From positions 1-64,000 of the forward strand of contig CAZNEZ010000007.1 of assembly GCA_964572475.1 (NCBI GenBank): a DNA stretch of 64,000 bases, given 5' to 3'. The stretch comes from CAZNEZ01 sp964572475 (GTDB lineage Bacteria; Bacillota; Clostridia; Lachnospirales; Lachnospiraceae). The stretch's first letter is position 1; every line of letters begins with the position of its first letter. Made by a program: the position numbers and the translations under genes. Positions 1-9,369 of this stretch are shown here, piece after piece. The notes below the pieces were generated by a model. It was given only the letters and a program-made list of their open reading frames with translations. It made no database searches and had not been told where the DNA came from.

Positions 1-1
1 A

Positions 2-52
2 GAAGAATGCTAAGCATTCTTCCAAGCGCTTGTGCCGACAAGCGCTTTTTTA
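2..52 (+). terminator. Double-hairpin palindromic repeat, probable terminator
   Basis: Two adjacent hairpins are visible. The first has arms GAAGAATGC and GCATTCTTC. The second has arms AAGCGCTTGT and ACAAGCGCTT and is followed by a T-run. The same two-hairpin design recurs at 34838-34888 and 34927-34975, and in rearranged form at 28498-28570, so this is one copy of a dispersed intergenic repeat. It probably ends a gene lying left of the window. Confidence 0.7.
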
Positions 53-140
53 CTTATTTGTCTGAGAGTAAGTGCTTTTCTTTTTCTCTTTTATACAAAT
101 TTAGCCGCACCTCTATATGAAGTGGGAGGCTATGCATATT

Positions 141-205
141 CGGAACAATATCAAAACAGATTTTAATTTAAACGACTTGATATTATTCCGATAATGTAGT
201 ATAGT
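141..205 (+). promoter_or_regulatory. fic promoter with spaced inverted repeat
   Basis: The sequence TTGATA (177-182), a 17-bp spacer and TATAGT (200-205) form a good sigma-A promoter. An inverted repeat with arms CGGAACAATATCAA (141-154) and TTGATATTATTCCG (177-190) has one mismatch, and its right arm covers the -35. This looks like an operator. The HTH domain of the downstream Fic protein is a plausible binder, but that is inference. Confidence 0.55.
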
Positions 206-239
206 ACAGATAAAAATAGTATGCAGGTGGTGAAAAGTA

Positions 240-1157
240 ATGGACTATATGAAAGTAACACAGGCAGCTAAACAATGGGATATATCTGATCGCCGCGTGC
301 GAATCCTATGCCAACAGGGAAAAATCGAGGGAGTTATTAGAAAAGGACGCTCATACCTTATTCCTATTGATGCCGTAAAACCAATTGACGGACGGACCTT
401 GCGTCACAAAGAAGTATCGGAACAATACATCCCGTTGTTTTCTCGTATTGATAGCTTAAGAGAACAATTGAATCAACGTCGTCCGCTTACCTCTGGTGAG
501 TTGCAGAGAATGCAGGAAGAATTTTTGATTGAGTACACCTACAATTCAAATGCAATAGAGGGCAACACGCTGACCTTGCAGGAAACCGCTCTTGTATTAG
601 AGGGTGTTACCATAGACCGCAAACCTCTGAAAGACCATTTGGAGGCTGTCGGTCATAAAGATGCTTTCATTTATGTGCAGGAATTAGTAAGAGACAAAGT
701 TTCCTTTTCGGAAAGTGTTATAAAGCAGATTCACACCTTAGTTCTGATGGACAGACCAGATGACCGCGGAATATATCGCCGTATTCCCGTCAGAATTATG
801 GGCGCATATCACACACCGCCTGAACCGATGCTTGTGCCAGAACAAATGGAAAAACTGATTGCAGAGTTTTCAAAGAAAAAGCTGCATCCTATTGAGAACA
901 CAGCATTGTTCCACCTAAAATTTGAGGGCATCCATCCTTTTGTTGATGGCAACGGACGAACAGGTAGACTGATTATGAATTTATTTCTTATGCAGAACGG
1001 CTATCCTCCAATCAATGTGAAGTTTACCGATCGCAAGCGGTATTATGAAGCATTTGACAGCTACTACCGTGATAATGATGATAGCGCAATGGTTAGAATG
1101 GTAGCTGAGTATGTAGAGGAGCGATTAAACCATTATAGAATATTTGTGAATGAATGA
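240..1157 (+). CDS. Fic-family protein with N-terminal HTH domain
   Basis: This 305-residue protein has an excisionase/MerR-like helix-turn-helix at about residues 1-50 and a Fic domain at about 90-290. The Fic active-site motif HPFVDGNGRTGR begins at H232, and the histidine and phosphate-binding GNGR are intact. Fic proteins usually transfer AMP from ATP to a hydroxyl of a target protein. The stretch S103-xxx-E107-G-N fits the class II autoinhibitory helix, so activity is probably self-restrained. The start at 240 is preceded by AGGTGG at 225-230. No toxin or antitoxin partner lies beside it. The HTH together with the upstream inverted repeat suggests autoregulation. Substrate unknown. Confidence 0.85.
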   Translation: MDYMKVTQAAKQWDISDRRVRILCQQGKIEGVIRKGRSYLIPIDAVKPIDGRTLRHKEVSEQYIPLFSRIDSLREQLNQRRPLTSGELQRMQEEFLIEYTYNSNAIEGNTLTLQETALVLEGVTIDRKPLKDHLEAVGHKDAFIYVQELVRDKVSFSESVIKQIHTLVLMDRPDDRGIYRRIPVRIMGAYHTPPEPMLVPEQMEKLIAEFSKKKLHPIENTALFHLKFEGIHPFVDGNGRTGRLIMNLFLMQNGYPPINVKFTDRKRYYEAFDSYYRDNDDSAMVRMVAEYVEERLNHYRIFVNE

Positions 1158-1173
1158 TAATTCAAGTTATAGC

Positions 1174-2142
1174 TTAATCAAGCTCGTGAAGAGCAAAATG
1201 AATAATAACAGAGGCCAGATGTTTGCGCGACCAATGCTGTGGGTCAGAGAGTGCAAGTCTTGTAGTTCCTTCTGTAAACATAATAAGTCCGAGCATTAGT
1301 CGTGAAAGAGCGACTCTTGCTCTGGAATTAGGAGTAAAATCTATTTTTTCTTCAGCAGTAGAATTATATCCGTCTACAAGGCCTTTGTTATCTGATAAAT
1401 ATCCGAGAAAGTCGACAGCAAAAAAGTCGGCATAGTAATCACCAAAAAAGCATCTTTCTGTATCAATAAGTCCCGCAAAATTACCATTATTATCTGAAAA
1501 AACATTATTATTAAATAAATCATAATGTATAAGTCTTGGAGTAGTAACTTCGTCAAGTGCACCTTCCCATTTATGGATAAAACGTAGTATTTCTGATAAT
1601 TCAGGAAGTACATTTCCTTGTTTGTCAGCGTCCTCAATTAATGTGAAAATCATATCATAATAGGCATCTTTCCAGGTTTCGTGCATGCGTACCTGCATAT
1701 ATCCAAACTTATCATTTTTAATATTATGAATCTGTGCCAAAGCTTGACCAAACTGATATTGCCAGTTATACATCTGGCTATCATTAAGGTTAGCATCACA
1801 TAGTAATTTGTCCGTAATCTCGCTCATAATAAACCAGTGGTTGCCAATTACGTCATGGCCCTCGCAGATAATCTCAGGAATGGTAATATTGGTATTATTT
1901 TTAATTTGTTCGTATGCCCATAGCTCAATATCCATAATTCCACGCTCATAGGTTAGGGTAATTGTACCCTCGCTTGGTGCAATCTTTAGAATATAATTTC
2001 TATCTTTAGTATATATCTTAAATGCTATATTAAACTCACCGCCAGTCAATTCTTCAAAATGAGTAAAGTCTTTAATTCCAGCAAATCTAATTATTTCTAG
2101 TATCTGTTCATTTGTTACATGAGCTTTTGTTCTTGAATGCAT
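1174..2142 (-). CDS. Phosphotransferase family protein (APH fold)
   Basis: This 322-residue protein has the aminoglycoside phosphotransferase/choline kinase-like fold. The catalytic loop HYDLFNNN has H206 and D208, and the following GLIDTE segment occupies the position of the metal-binding DFG-like motif. An N-terminal lysine in NYILKIAP is a candidate ATP-binding residue. Such proteins phosphorylate small-molecule hydroxyls. Sequence alone does not say whether the substrate is an antibiotic, a sugar or a metabolite, and no resistance genes are nearby. It has GGAGG at 2150-2154 and its own promoter upstream. It converges on the Fic gene with a short gap. Confidence 0.8.
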   Translation of the reverse strand: MHSRTKAHVTNEQILEIIRFAGIKDFTHFEELTGGEFNIAFKIYTKDRNYILKIAPSEGTITLTYERGIMDIELWAYEQIKNNTNITIPEIICEGHDVIGNHWFIMSEITDKLLCDANLNDSQMYNWQYQFGQALAQIHNIKNDKFGYMQVRMHETWKDAYYDMIFTLIEDADKQGNVLPELSEILRFIHKWEGALDEVTTPRLIHYDLFNNNVFSDNNGNFAGLIDTERCFFGDYYADFFAVDFLGYLSDNKGLVDGYNSTAEEKIDFTPNSRARVALSRLMLGLIMFTEGTTRLALSDPQHWSRKHLASVIIHFALHELD

Positions 2143-2171
2143 AGTAAATCCTCCAATTATAGTATTGATTC

Positions 2172-2200
2172 ATTATAGCATTCATTTTGCAACTTTCCAA
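2172..2200 (-). promoter_or_regulatory. Promoter of the APH-fold gene
   Basis: Read on the minus strand, TTGGAA (2195-2200), a 17-bp spacer and TATAAT (2172-2177) lie just upstream of the ribosome site of the 2142 start. Confidence 0.55.
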
Positions 2201-2230
2201 GTAATACAATAAATAACTATTTACATACTA

Positions 2231-2263
2231 GTCGACGGTTACATAAATTTATGTACCGCCGAC
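2231..2263 (-). terminator. Strong hairpin downstream of the AraC-GGDEF gene
   Basis: The arms GTCGACGGTTACATAA and TTATGTACCGCCGAC pair with few mismatches. The hairpin sits between two minus-strand genes, 40 bp past the stop of the upstream one. No clear T-run follows on the minus strand, so it may be a processing or weak termination element rather than a standard terminator. Confidence 0.4.
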
Positions 2264-2303
2264 CAATTATAATAAAATACGCCCTTTTGTATATTTTTAA
2301 TCT

Positions 2304-3110
2304 TTAGTTTATCGCTTTACAATCTTTAATGGCCATATGAAGTTCGGTAAATAATTCATCATATTTTAAAGTTGTACCTTTAAACTTAGTTGTGACAGCA
2401 TAAAGAGTTAGAGGTATTTGCTTATTCTCATATTGAAATGTCTCCTGATTATGTTTAAGTATTTCTTCTGCAATACTATTAGCATATTCAACAGATGTAT
2501 CATTTGTAAGAATACAAAATTCGTCGCCTCCGATTCTGAATACCATATCGTCAGGTCCAGCAGCGTTATTCATTCTATTCATCATTTCAATGATGGCTAA
2601 GTCGCCAGCTTTAAAAGAAATGTTATTTATAGGTATTAAACTTTTGATATCACAACATATGAAATAACAGTCTTTTCGCTGGTTAAATAAGTCATATAAC
2701 TGACTTATATCTACGTTTTTTCTTTGCATAATATAGTTATCTCCTTTTCTTATTGGTTCCCTTAGCTGGGGAAATAATTCTGTGAATTTTTTATCACGAA
2801 ACTCTGAAGGTGTACAGTTCCATATTTCCTTAAATGCACGGGTGAAAGATTCATTTGAGCTGTATCCATATTCCAATGCTATAGAAAGAATTGATTTATT
2901 CGGATTTTCCACGATTTTTCTAGCAGAAAGCATCATTCTTCTTCTAACGACATATCCATGCACAGAAATGTTGTTTATACATTGAAATAACTTTTCAAGA
3001 GTGGACTTAGAGCAATGACAGGCTTTTGCTATAGCGATTGTCTTTAAGTCTTCATTTAAATGTTTTTCTATAAATTCTAAACTAAATATTAGTAAATCTA
3101 TATTATACAT
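2304..3110 (-). CDS. AraC-type HTH fused to a GGDEF domain
   Basis: The 268-residue protein begins with a two-helix AraC/XylS DNA-binding domain (about 1-110), including the characteristic GYSSNESFTRAFKE second HTH. A diguanylate-cyclase-like domain follows at about 140-265. The signature GGDEF is intact at residues 194-198 and is preceded by the expected substrate-binding DIK...NN...F..GD region. The inhibitory I-site RxxD just upstream of GGDEF is absent (GPDD instead). The C-terminal half of the cyclase domain is somewhat short, so it may bind nucleotide rather than make cyclic di-GMP. It is divergent from the glycosidase operon at 3296 and is a plausible regulator of it. Confidence 0.8.
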   Translation of the reverse strand: MYNIDLLIFSLEFIEKHLNEDLKTIAIAKACHCSKSTLEKLFQCINNISVHGYVVRRRMMLSARKIVENPNKSILSIALEYGYSSNESFTRAFKEIWNCTPSEFRDKKFTELFPQLREPIRKGDNYIMQRKNVDISQLYDLFNQRKDCYFICCDIKSLIPINNISFKAGDLAIIEMMNRMNNAAGPDDMVFRIGGDEFCILTNDTSVEYANSIAEEILKHNQETFQYENKQIPLTLYAVTTKFKGTTLKYDELFTELHMAIKDCKAIN

Positions 3111-3233
3111 CTCTTTGTTCAGCTCCTTTTCGATATCGTAAATTCATTGTATCAGAATAAAAGATAATATGCTTGATATTTTGAATAAACATTAAAATAT
3201 ATCTATAATACTAATGAAAAATAAATCTTAAGA

Positions 3234-3242
3234 TGTTATAAT
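3234..3242 (+). promoter_or_regulatory. Extended -10 promoter of the glycosidase operon
   Basis: TGT-TATAAT at 3234-3242 is an extended -10 element about 53 bp before the GH30 start. No convincing -35 is seen, which is usual for extended -10 promoters and compatible with control by an activator such as the divergent AraC-type protein. Confidence 0.5.
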
Positions 3243-3295
3243 GTGAGAAGTAGATAAAATTAGTTTATGAAACTAATAAATATTGGAGGTAGTAG

Positions 3296-4810
3296 ATGAA
3301 AAAGAAAGCACACTGGCTTTTTGCAGTAGTACTGGGATCATTTTTATTATGTAGTTGTGGAGGTAAGGAAGTGGACAAACAAGAAGATACCAAGACAGAA
3401 GAAACAACGATAGATATAGCAAGTCTGCCATCTGTTACATTGACATTAGATGAGAAAAAGGTTTATCAGACTATAGAAGGATTCGGCGCAAGCGGAGCAT
3501 GGTGGTCACAGGACATTGGTGGATGGACTGATGAATATACAACGGGTGAGACGATAAGAGACCACATTGCAACTCTGCTTTTTGATAAGGAAGATGGAAT
3601 AGGTCTTAATACATATAGATACAATATCGGCGCAGGAAGCAGTGATGAAGGCGCACAATCAGTGTTGTCCGATACGTGGAGGAAGGCTGAAAGCTTTGAG
3701 ACAGCTCCAGGTGTATATGACTGGACAAGAGATGAGAATGCGGTTTGGTTTCTTAAAAAAGCAGTAGAATCAGGTGTTACAGATGTGGTTTTATTCTGTA
3801 ATAGTCCATTAGAGAGGCTTACAGTAAGTGGCAAGGCATACGGCAATGCAAAAGCAGAAAGTTTTAGTAATATAACAGCAGAGAACTATGAAGCATTTGC
3901 TAAATATGTTCTAGATGTTACAGAACATTTTGTAGAAGAAGGGATACCTGTAAAGTTTGTTTCTCCTATCAACGAGCCACAGTGGGAGTGGACAGGCGGA
4001 CAGGAAGGCTGCCATTATGAACCTGAAGAGATGGCTGCAGCACTGAAGGTATTTGTTAAGGCAATAGGAGAGAGAAAGTCCCTCCAGAATATTGAGATTT
4101 CAGCTCCTGAGCTTGGAGAATGGGGTAATACAAGTATCAAGTATTTTAATAAGTTATTTGAAGATGATATGCTTGCAGATTATTTTACATCTTTAGATGT
4201 ACATTCATATTGGACAGAGTCAGGAACTAAAGGCATTACAAAGAATATACTTGATAAGTTGAAAAGTGGACTGATACTTAGAACAAGTGAATGGTGTGAG
4301 ATGACTAATGGTCGTGATTATACCATGGATTCAGCACTTGAACTTTCTAAGGTTATGAACGATGATTTAACAATATTAAATGTATCTTCATGGCAGTATT
4401 GGATTGTAGTTAGCTGCTATTCATATAGAGATGGACTTATTTATGTAAATAAGGGTTCTAAGACACTTGCAGAGACAAAGAGACTATGGGCTATGGGTAA
4501 CTATAGTAGGTTCATACATGCAGGATACAAGAGAGTAGACCTTGAAAGTTCAGATAAGACACTTGGTGTTTCAGCTTATATGGGCCAGGATGAGCAGAGT
4601 AAAAAAGACGAGCTTGTAGTTGTGATTACCAATGAAAAAGATAAACAAAAGCTTATATCGCTTGATTTTGCAGATGGATATAAGGATTATTCCATTTATG
4701 TAACAGATGAGAACAGTAATCTAGAATGTATTGAATCAGATGAGATAAAAGATGACAGTAAAGTATTGATTAACGCTGAATCGGTTACAACAATTATATT
4801 AACAAAATAA
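3296..4810 (+). CDS. Secreted lipoprotein glycoside hydrolase, GH30-like
   Basis: The protein has 504 residues. A lipoprotein signal peptide ends in the lipobox LLCSC near residues 17-21, so the enzyme should be anchored outside the membrane. The start of the catalytic domain, QTIEGFGASGAWW, is typical of clan-A GH30 enzymes. The likely acid/base is E227 in SPINEPQWEW and the likely nucleophile is E332 in LRTSEWCEM. A C-terminal beta domain follows. GH30 members act on glucans, galactans, xylans or glucuronoxylan; the INEPQWEW-TGGQEGCHYEPE region resembles the galactanase/xylanase-like branch, but substrate is not settled. It starts at an ATG with GGAGG and lies 15 bp before the GH43 gene in an apparent operon. 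Confidence 0.8.
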   Translation: MKKKAHWLFAVVLGSFLLCSCGGKEVDKQEDTKTEETTIDIASLPSVTLTLDEKKVYQTIEGFGASGAWWSQDIGGWTDEYTTGETIRDHIATLLFDKEDGIGLNTYRYNIGAGSSDEGAQSVLSDTWRKAESFETAPGVYDWTRDENAVWFLKKAVESGVTDVVLFCNSPLERLTVSGKAYGNAKAESFSNITAENYEAFAKYVLDVTEHFVEEGIPVKFVSPINEPQWEWTGGQEGCHYEPEEMAAALKVFVKAIGERKSLQNIEISAPELGEWGNTSIKYFNKLFEDDMLADYFTSLDVHSYWTESGTKGITKNILDKLKSGLILRTSEWCEMTNGRDYTMDSALELSKVMNDDLTILNVSSWQYWIVVSCYSYRDGLIYVNKGSKTLAETKRLWAMGNYSRFIHAGYKRVDLESSDKTLGVSAYMGQDEQSKKDELVVVITNEKDKQKLISLDFADGYKDYSIYVTDENSNLECIESDEIKDDSKVLINAESVTTIILTK

Positions 4811-4825
4811 TAGGAATGGTGATTT

Positions 4826-6499
4826 ATGAAGATTAAGAAAAAGATAATAGCATTATTAGGAATAACTATGGTAGCAGGACTCTGTGCCTGTAAGAGCAAC
4901 ATGGATTCAGGTCAGGAAATGGGAACAGATGAGCAAAAAAAACAATTTAGCTGGATTTCGGATGAACATTATGGGTATATTATGTCCTATTCTCTAAAAG
5001 GTAATTCTTCAGTTGCGGATTCACTGTATCTTGCTTATAGCAATGATGGCAAGACATTTACAGCACTTAATCATGGAGGCAGTGTTTATTACACAACAGC
5101 TGGGGAAGAACATTTAGATGTTCCTAGTGTATTCAGAAAAGATGATGGGACATTTGGAATAGTGGCAGCAGATAATAGTACTAATCAGAATGTTATTATT
5201 ATTAACAGCAAAGACCTAATAACATTTGATTTAGAAAAGGTTGTTAAGGTTGCAAAATATGGTAATGTTGGTATGCCACAATGTGTATATAATGATGGAA
5301 AATATACAGTATTATGGACAATTGGAGCAGCTAAATTTGGAGCGTCCTCCGATAATCTGGTGACATTTGAGGCAGCTGAAAAAACGGATATAGAGGAAGT
5401 AAGTTTTGAAGGAGTAACAGCACCAGATAATGCGCAGATAGGTGGAATTGTTGGAGTAACACAAGAAGAATACGATAATATTGTAAAGGCTTATTCATAT
5501 GAATATGTTAACTATTCTGATGAGAAAGAATATGCCAATCCGTTAATCGAACAAAGAGCCGATCCATATATTACATTTGCAGAAGATGGATATTACTATT
5601 TTACTGCATCATATCCAATGTATGGTGATAATGATTCTAAAGGTTATAGTAAAGTAGTGCTGAGACGTGCAAAGACTATTGAAGAACTAAGCACGGCAGA
5701 GGAGATAACTATCTGGGATGAATCAAAGTCAGATAGCGTTCACAGATTCATTTGGGCACCAGAGATTCATTACATAGGTGGTAAATGGTATGTATACTTT
5801 GCAGGCGCAACAGATTCTAAGAACCTGTATTCTGTTGTTCCACAGGTTCTTGTATGTGATAGTGCCGATCCATATACTGGAACATGGACATATAAAGGAA
5901 GGTTTCAAGCATCTGAAGGAGATAGCTTTTCATTTAATGGATTTTCTCTGGATATGACTTATTTTGAGAATGCTGGAAAGAGCTATGTAATATGGGCGCA
6001 GAAATCACCAGATTCTAATCTATATATGGCAGAAGTTGATAAAAATGAACCATACAAATTAACAAGCAAGCCAATTACACTTAGTGTGCCTGAGTACATT
6101 TGGGAAAAACAGGTATATAATGTTGATGAGGGTCCGTCGGTTCTTATTGCAAATGAAAAAGTTTATGTAACATTTTCAGCTTCAGGAACTGGCTCAGAAT
6201 ATTGTATGGGATTATTGTATGCTGATGTAAATAGTAATCTAATGGATAAAAGTTCATGGACAAAGGTTTCTACCCCATTACTTACAACAGAAGATTTAGA
6301 TGGGGAATCAGGTCCGGGACATAATTCATTTACAGTAGATGAAAATGGTAATCCAATACTTGTATATCACGCAAGACCTGCTTCACATGATGAAGGAAAA
6401 TGTGGAAGTTATAACGCTAATTCCTTAGTTGATCCTTGCAGACATGCAAGAATCAAATATGTACACTTCACGAATGATGGAATGATGGTTCTTAGATAA
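4826..6499 (+). CDS. Secreted lipoprotein, GH43-family glycosidase
   Basis: The protein has 557 residues and a lipobox LCAC near residue 20. An unusual N-terminal region of about 200 residues resembles a partial beta-propeller repeat and precedes the main five-bladed GH43 domain. The three acidic residues expected of GH43 are visible: D246 in RADP (base), D376 in SLDMTYF (pKa modulator) and E435 in DEGPSVL (acid). GPGHNSF and DPCRHARI are also typical of arabinofuranosidase/xylosidase branches. It is probably an exo-acting arabinosidase or xylosidase working with the GH30-like enzyme on hemicellulose or pectin side chains. It is 11 bp upstream of the sensor kinase gene. Confidence 0.83.
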   Translation: MKIKKKIIALLGITMVAGLCACKSNMDSGQEMGTDEQKKQFSWISDEHYGYIMSYSLKGNSSVADSLYLAYSNDGKTFTALNHGGSVYYTTAGEEHLDVPSVFRKDDGTFGIVAADNSTNQNVIIINSKDLITFDLEKVVKVAKYGNVGMPQCVYNDGKYTVLWTIGAAKFGASSDNLVTFEAAEKTDIEEVSFEGVTAPDNAQIGGIVGVTQEEYDNIVKAYSYEYVNYSDEKEYANPLIEQRADPYITFAEDGYYYFTASYPMYGDNDSKGYSKVVLRRAKTIEELSTAEEITIWDESKSDSVHRFIWAPEIHYIGGKWYVYFAGATDSKNLYSVVPQVLVCDSADPYTGTWTYKGRFQASEGDSFSFNGFSLDMTYFENAGKSYVIWAQKSPDSNLYMAEVDKNEPYKLTSKPITLSVPEYIWEKQVYNVDEGPSVLIANEKVYVTFSASGTGSEYCMGLLYADVNSNLMDKSSWTKVSTPLLTTEDLDGESGPGHNSFTVDENGNPILVYHARPASHDEGKCGSYNANSLVDPCRHARIKYVHFTNDGMMVLR

Positions 6500-6510
6500 A
6501 GGAGAATTTA

Positions 6511-9369
6511 ATGGAAGATTCAATTCAGAATGTATTCATAAAACATAAGATTGTTTATAGAATATGTTGCATATTAATGATATTACTGCTATGTCCTATT
6601 CAAGTGATTCCTGCATATGGAAGCGATAGTGATAATAGCAGTAAGGTTGTTAAAGTTGCAGTTATTGGATATCCTAATTTTATATACCGAGAAGAAGATG
6701 GAAGTGTAACAGGTTATGCTAAAGAATATCTTGATGAGATAGCAAAACATACGGGCTGGACATATGAGTATATAGACATGACCTTTGATGAGGCAAATGA
6801 GGCTCTGAAGAATGGTAAAATTGATATCATGGTAGGAAGTCAATATACCGATAGTCGAGCAGATTTATATGATTATTCAGAATGTTCTATGGGAATGACA
6901 GGTACTGTTATTTGTATTCTAAATGACAATGATAAGTATGCATATAATGAATACTCAAAGTTTCAGGGAATGAAGATAGGAGCACTTAAAGGAAGTATCA
7001 GGATTGAGCAGACAAAGAAATTCTTAGACAAAGAGAATGTTTCGGCAAACTTTATAGAATATGATACTGATAAAGAAGTAAAAGAGGCTTTAATAAGCGG
7101 TGAGATTGATGCAATGCTTATTAGTATTATTAGATGTGAGAAGGAATATAAGGTAGTTGCTAAGATTAATTCTACGCCAATGTATTTTACAACCAATCCA
7201 TTGGATAAGACAATAAAAGAGGCGATTGATGAAGCACAGAATACTATTCATATTGAAAAACCATATTATGAGATGGAACTGGATGAAAAATACTATGGTG
7301 ATATAACTAATAGCTTGGTGTTTTCTTCAAGTGAATTAGAATACATAAAAGAACATCCAGAGATTATAGTAGCCTATTTTGATGATAGAATGCCATTTAC
7401 AGATACAGGAAAAGATGGAATTGCAGAAGGTATTTCTATAGAGATAATGAATAGAATCTCAGAAATATCAGGAATTAAGTTCATATATGAAAATGCAGAG
7501 ATAGGAGTGCGTGCAGTTGATACATTAACATACACACATGCAGAATTGTATCTGGGGTTATTTGATTCTGAATTAGCCAAATTTGCTGATAATCTGGAGA
7601 TATCGGATACATTTATAACTACATATTTAACATGTGTAGGCAGAGATAAAGATATATTTTTAGGTGATAATAATTGTACGATAGCTCTTAGTATTGGAAA
7701 TATCAGTACTGAAGAAGTATTACAAGAAAAGTATCAGAATCTTAGTTTTAAATATTATGATACTATAGAGGATACTATAAAAGCTGTTACTAATAATGAA
7801 GCTGATTATAGTATTATAGATGTATATGCTGCAGATTATTTATTACAGAATCTTAGATATTCAGACCTTATAACCAGTGATGTTTATAGATTTGAGCAAA
7901 AGGGATTTGTAGGAGCGTTAAATACACAGGATTCAAGACTTTTGTCTATTATCAATAAGTGTATTTTGGAGCTTGACAATAAAGAAATTTCACAAATAGT
8001 ATCAGATTATCAAAGTTCACATCACTATGAGGAGTCACTAACAGATACAATATATAAAAATAGAAATATCATTATACTTATAGGTGTAGGTGTTTTTGCG
8101 ATAATCTCCATGCTGATGGTTTTGATGGTTTTAAAAAAAAGGAACGAAAAGAGATTGTTTGCAAAAAATGTAGAGCTTGAAAGTGCAATTGTTAAAGTTG
8201 AGCAGGCTAATAATGCTAAAAATGATTTCTTATCAAGAATGAGTCACGATATGAGAACGCCTATGAATGCCATTATGGGTATGACAGCACTTGCTGGAAA
8301 AAGTATAGACGACAAGGAAAAAGTAGGAGAATATTTACATAAGATAGAATCTTCATCAGAATATCTTTTAGAATTAATTAATGATCTTCTGGATATGTCG
8401 AAAATGGAGAACTTGAATATGAAACTTGTATATGAAACTATATGTGTTAAAAATCATATACAAGGTGTAGTTGATATTATTGAACCTAGATTAAGAGAAA
8501 AAAATATTAGATTTATTCATAAAACAGAGGGGATAGATGTAGAATATGTAAGAATAGATAAGAAGAGGCTGACACAGGTTGTTGTTAATATTTTGTCGAA
8601 CGCGGCTAAGTTTACACCAGAAGGTGGACAAGTAGAATTTTATGTAAAACAGGTATATAAAAATGATAAGATAGCTGAGTTCCTTATTACTATAAAAGAC
8701 AACGGAGTCGGAATATCTAAAGAATTTATGCCAATGATATTTATGCCATTTGAGCAGGAGAATAAGACTGGTAATTATGAAGGAACAGGTCTTGGACTTT
8801 CTATTACAAAAAAGCTTGTGGAATTAATGAATGGAACTATTGAGACTGAAAGTGAAAAGGGTAAAGGAACCACATTTACAATAAGAATTCAGATGGAGAT
8901 ATCTGATGAGAAAAGCTGCAATAGAAATAGTAATGCTCCTAAGATAACTAATGAGAAATACAGGTTGCTTTTAGTAGAAGATAACAATTTAAATTCAGAG
9001 ATAGCAAGAAGTATTCTTGAAATAGAAGGACATTGTGTAGAAAGTGCAGAGAATGGTAAAATAGCATTGGAAATGTTCAAGAATTCGGATATTGGATATT
9101 ATGACGCAATTTTAATGGATATGAGAATGCCAGTAATGGATGGCTTAACAGCTACAAAGGAGATAAGAAATCTTTGTCGCGAGGATGCAAAAACTATTCC
9201 TATTATTGCGGTCTCGGCTGATGCATATAGTGAAGATATGGATAAGTCTATTAATGCTGGAGTTACGGCATATGTTACGAAACCATATAATCCTGAGAAG
9301 CTTAATCAGTGTATATTTGAAAATGTAATAAAGAACAGGAGCGGTATTGGAGAAAAAAATGAGCAATGA
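6511..9369 (+). CDS. Hybrid histidine kinase with two SBP sensor domains
   Basis: This 952-residue protein has a signal/membrane segment (about 15-35) and two tandem family-3 solute-binding-protein domains outside the cell (about 45-270 and 285-505). A transmembrane helix near 525-548 leads into a HisKA domain with phosphoacceptor H579 in SHDMRTPMN, then an HATPase domain (N-box ILSNAAKF, DNGVGIS, GTGLGLS) and a C-terminal receiver domain with phosphoacceptor D870 in LMDMRMP. There is no PAS or HAMP domain. It is BvgS/EvgS-like in plan but has no Hpt domain, so the downstream partner is unknown. The 11-bp spacing from the GH43 gene implies co-transcription with both glycosidases. It likely senses a soluble ligand, perhaps a released sugar. 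Confidence 0.9.
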   Translation: MEDSIQNVFIKHKIVYRICCILMILLLCPIQVIPAYGSDSDNSSKVVKVAVIGYPNFIYREEDGSVTGYAKEYLDEIAKHTGWTYEYIDMTFDEANEALKNGKIDIMVGSQYTDSRADLYDYSECSMGMTGTVICILNDNDKYAYNEYSKFQGMKIGALKGSIRIEQTKKFLDKENVSANFIEYDTDKEVKEALISGEIDAMLISIIRCEKEYKVVAKINSTPMYFTTNPLDKTIKEAIDEAQNTIHIEKPYYEMELDEKYYGDITNSLVFSSSELEYIKEHPEIIVAYFDDRMPFTDTGKDGIAEGISIEIMNRISEISGIKFIYENAEIGVRAVDTLTYTHAELYLGLFDSELAKFADNLEISDTFITTYLTCVGRDKDIFLGDNNCTIALSIGNISTEEVLQEKYQNLSFKYYDTIEDTIKAVTNNEADYSIIDVYAADYLLQNLRYSDLITSDVYRFEQKGFVGALNTQDSRLLSIINKCILELDNKEISQIVSDYQSSHHYEESLTDTIYKNRNIIILIGVGVFAIISMLMVLMVLKKRNEKRLFAKNVELESAIVKVEQANNAKNDFLSRMSHDMRTPMNAIMGMTALAGKSIDDKEKVGEYLHKIESSSEYLLELINDLLDMSKMENLNMKLVYETICVKNHIQGVVDIIEPRLREKNIRFIHKTEGIDVEYVRIDKKRLTQVVVNILSNAAKFTPEGGQVEFYVKQVYKNDKIAEFLITIKDNGVGISKEFMPMIFMPFEQENKTGNYEGTGLGLSITKKLVELMNGTIETESEKGKGTTFTIRIQMEISDEKSCNRNSNAPKITNEKYRLLLVEDNNLNSEIARSILEIEGHCVESAENGKIALEMFKNSDIGYYDAILMDMRMPVMDGLTATKEIRNLCREDAKTIPIIAVSADAYSEDMDKSINAGVTAYVTKPYNPEKLNQCIFENVIKNRSGIGEKNEQ

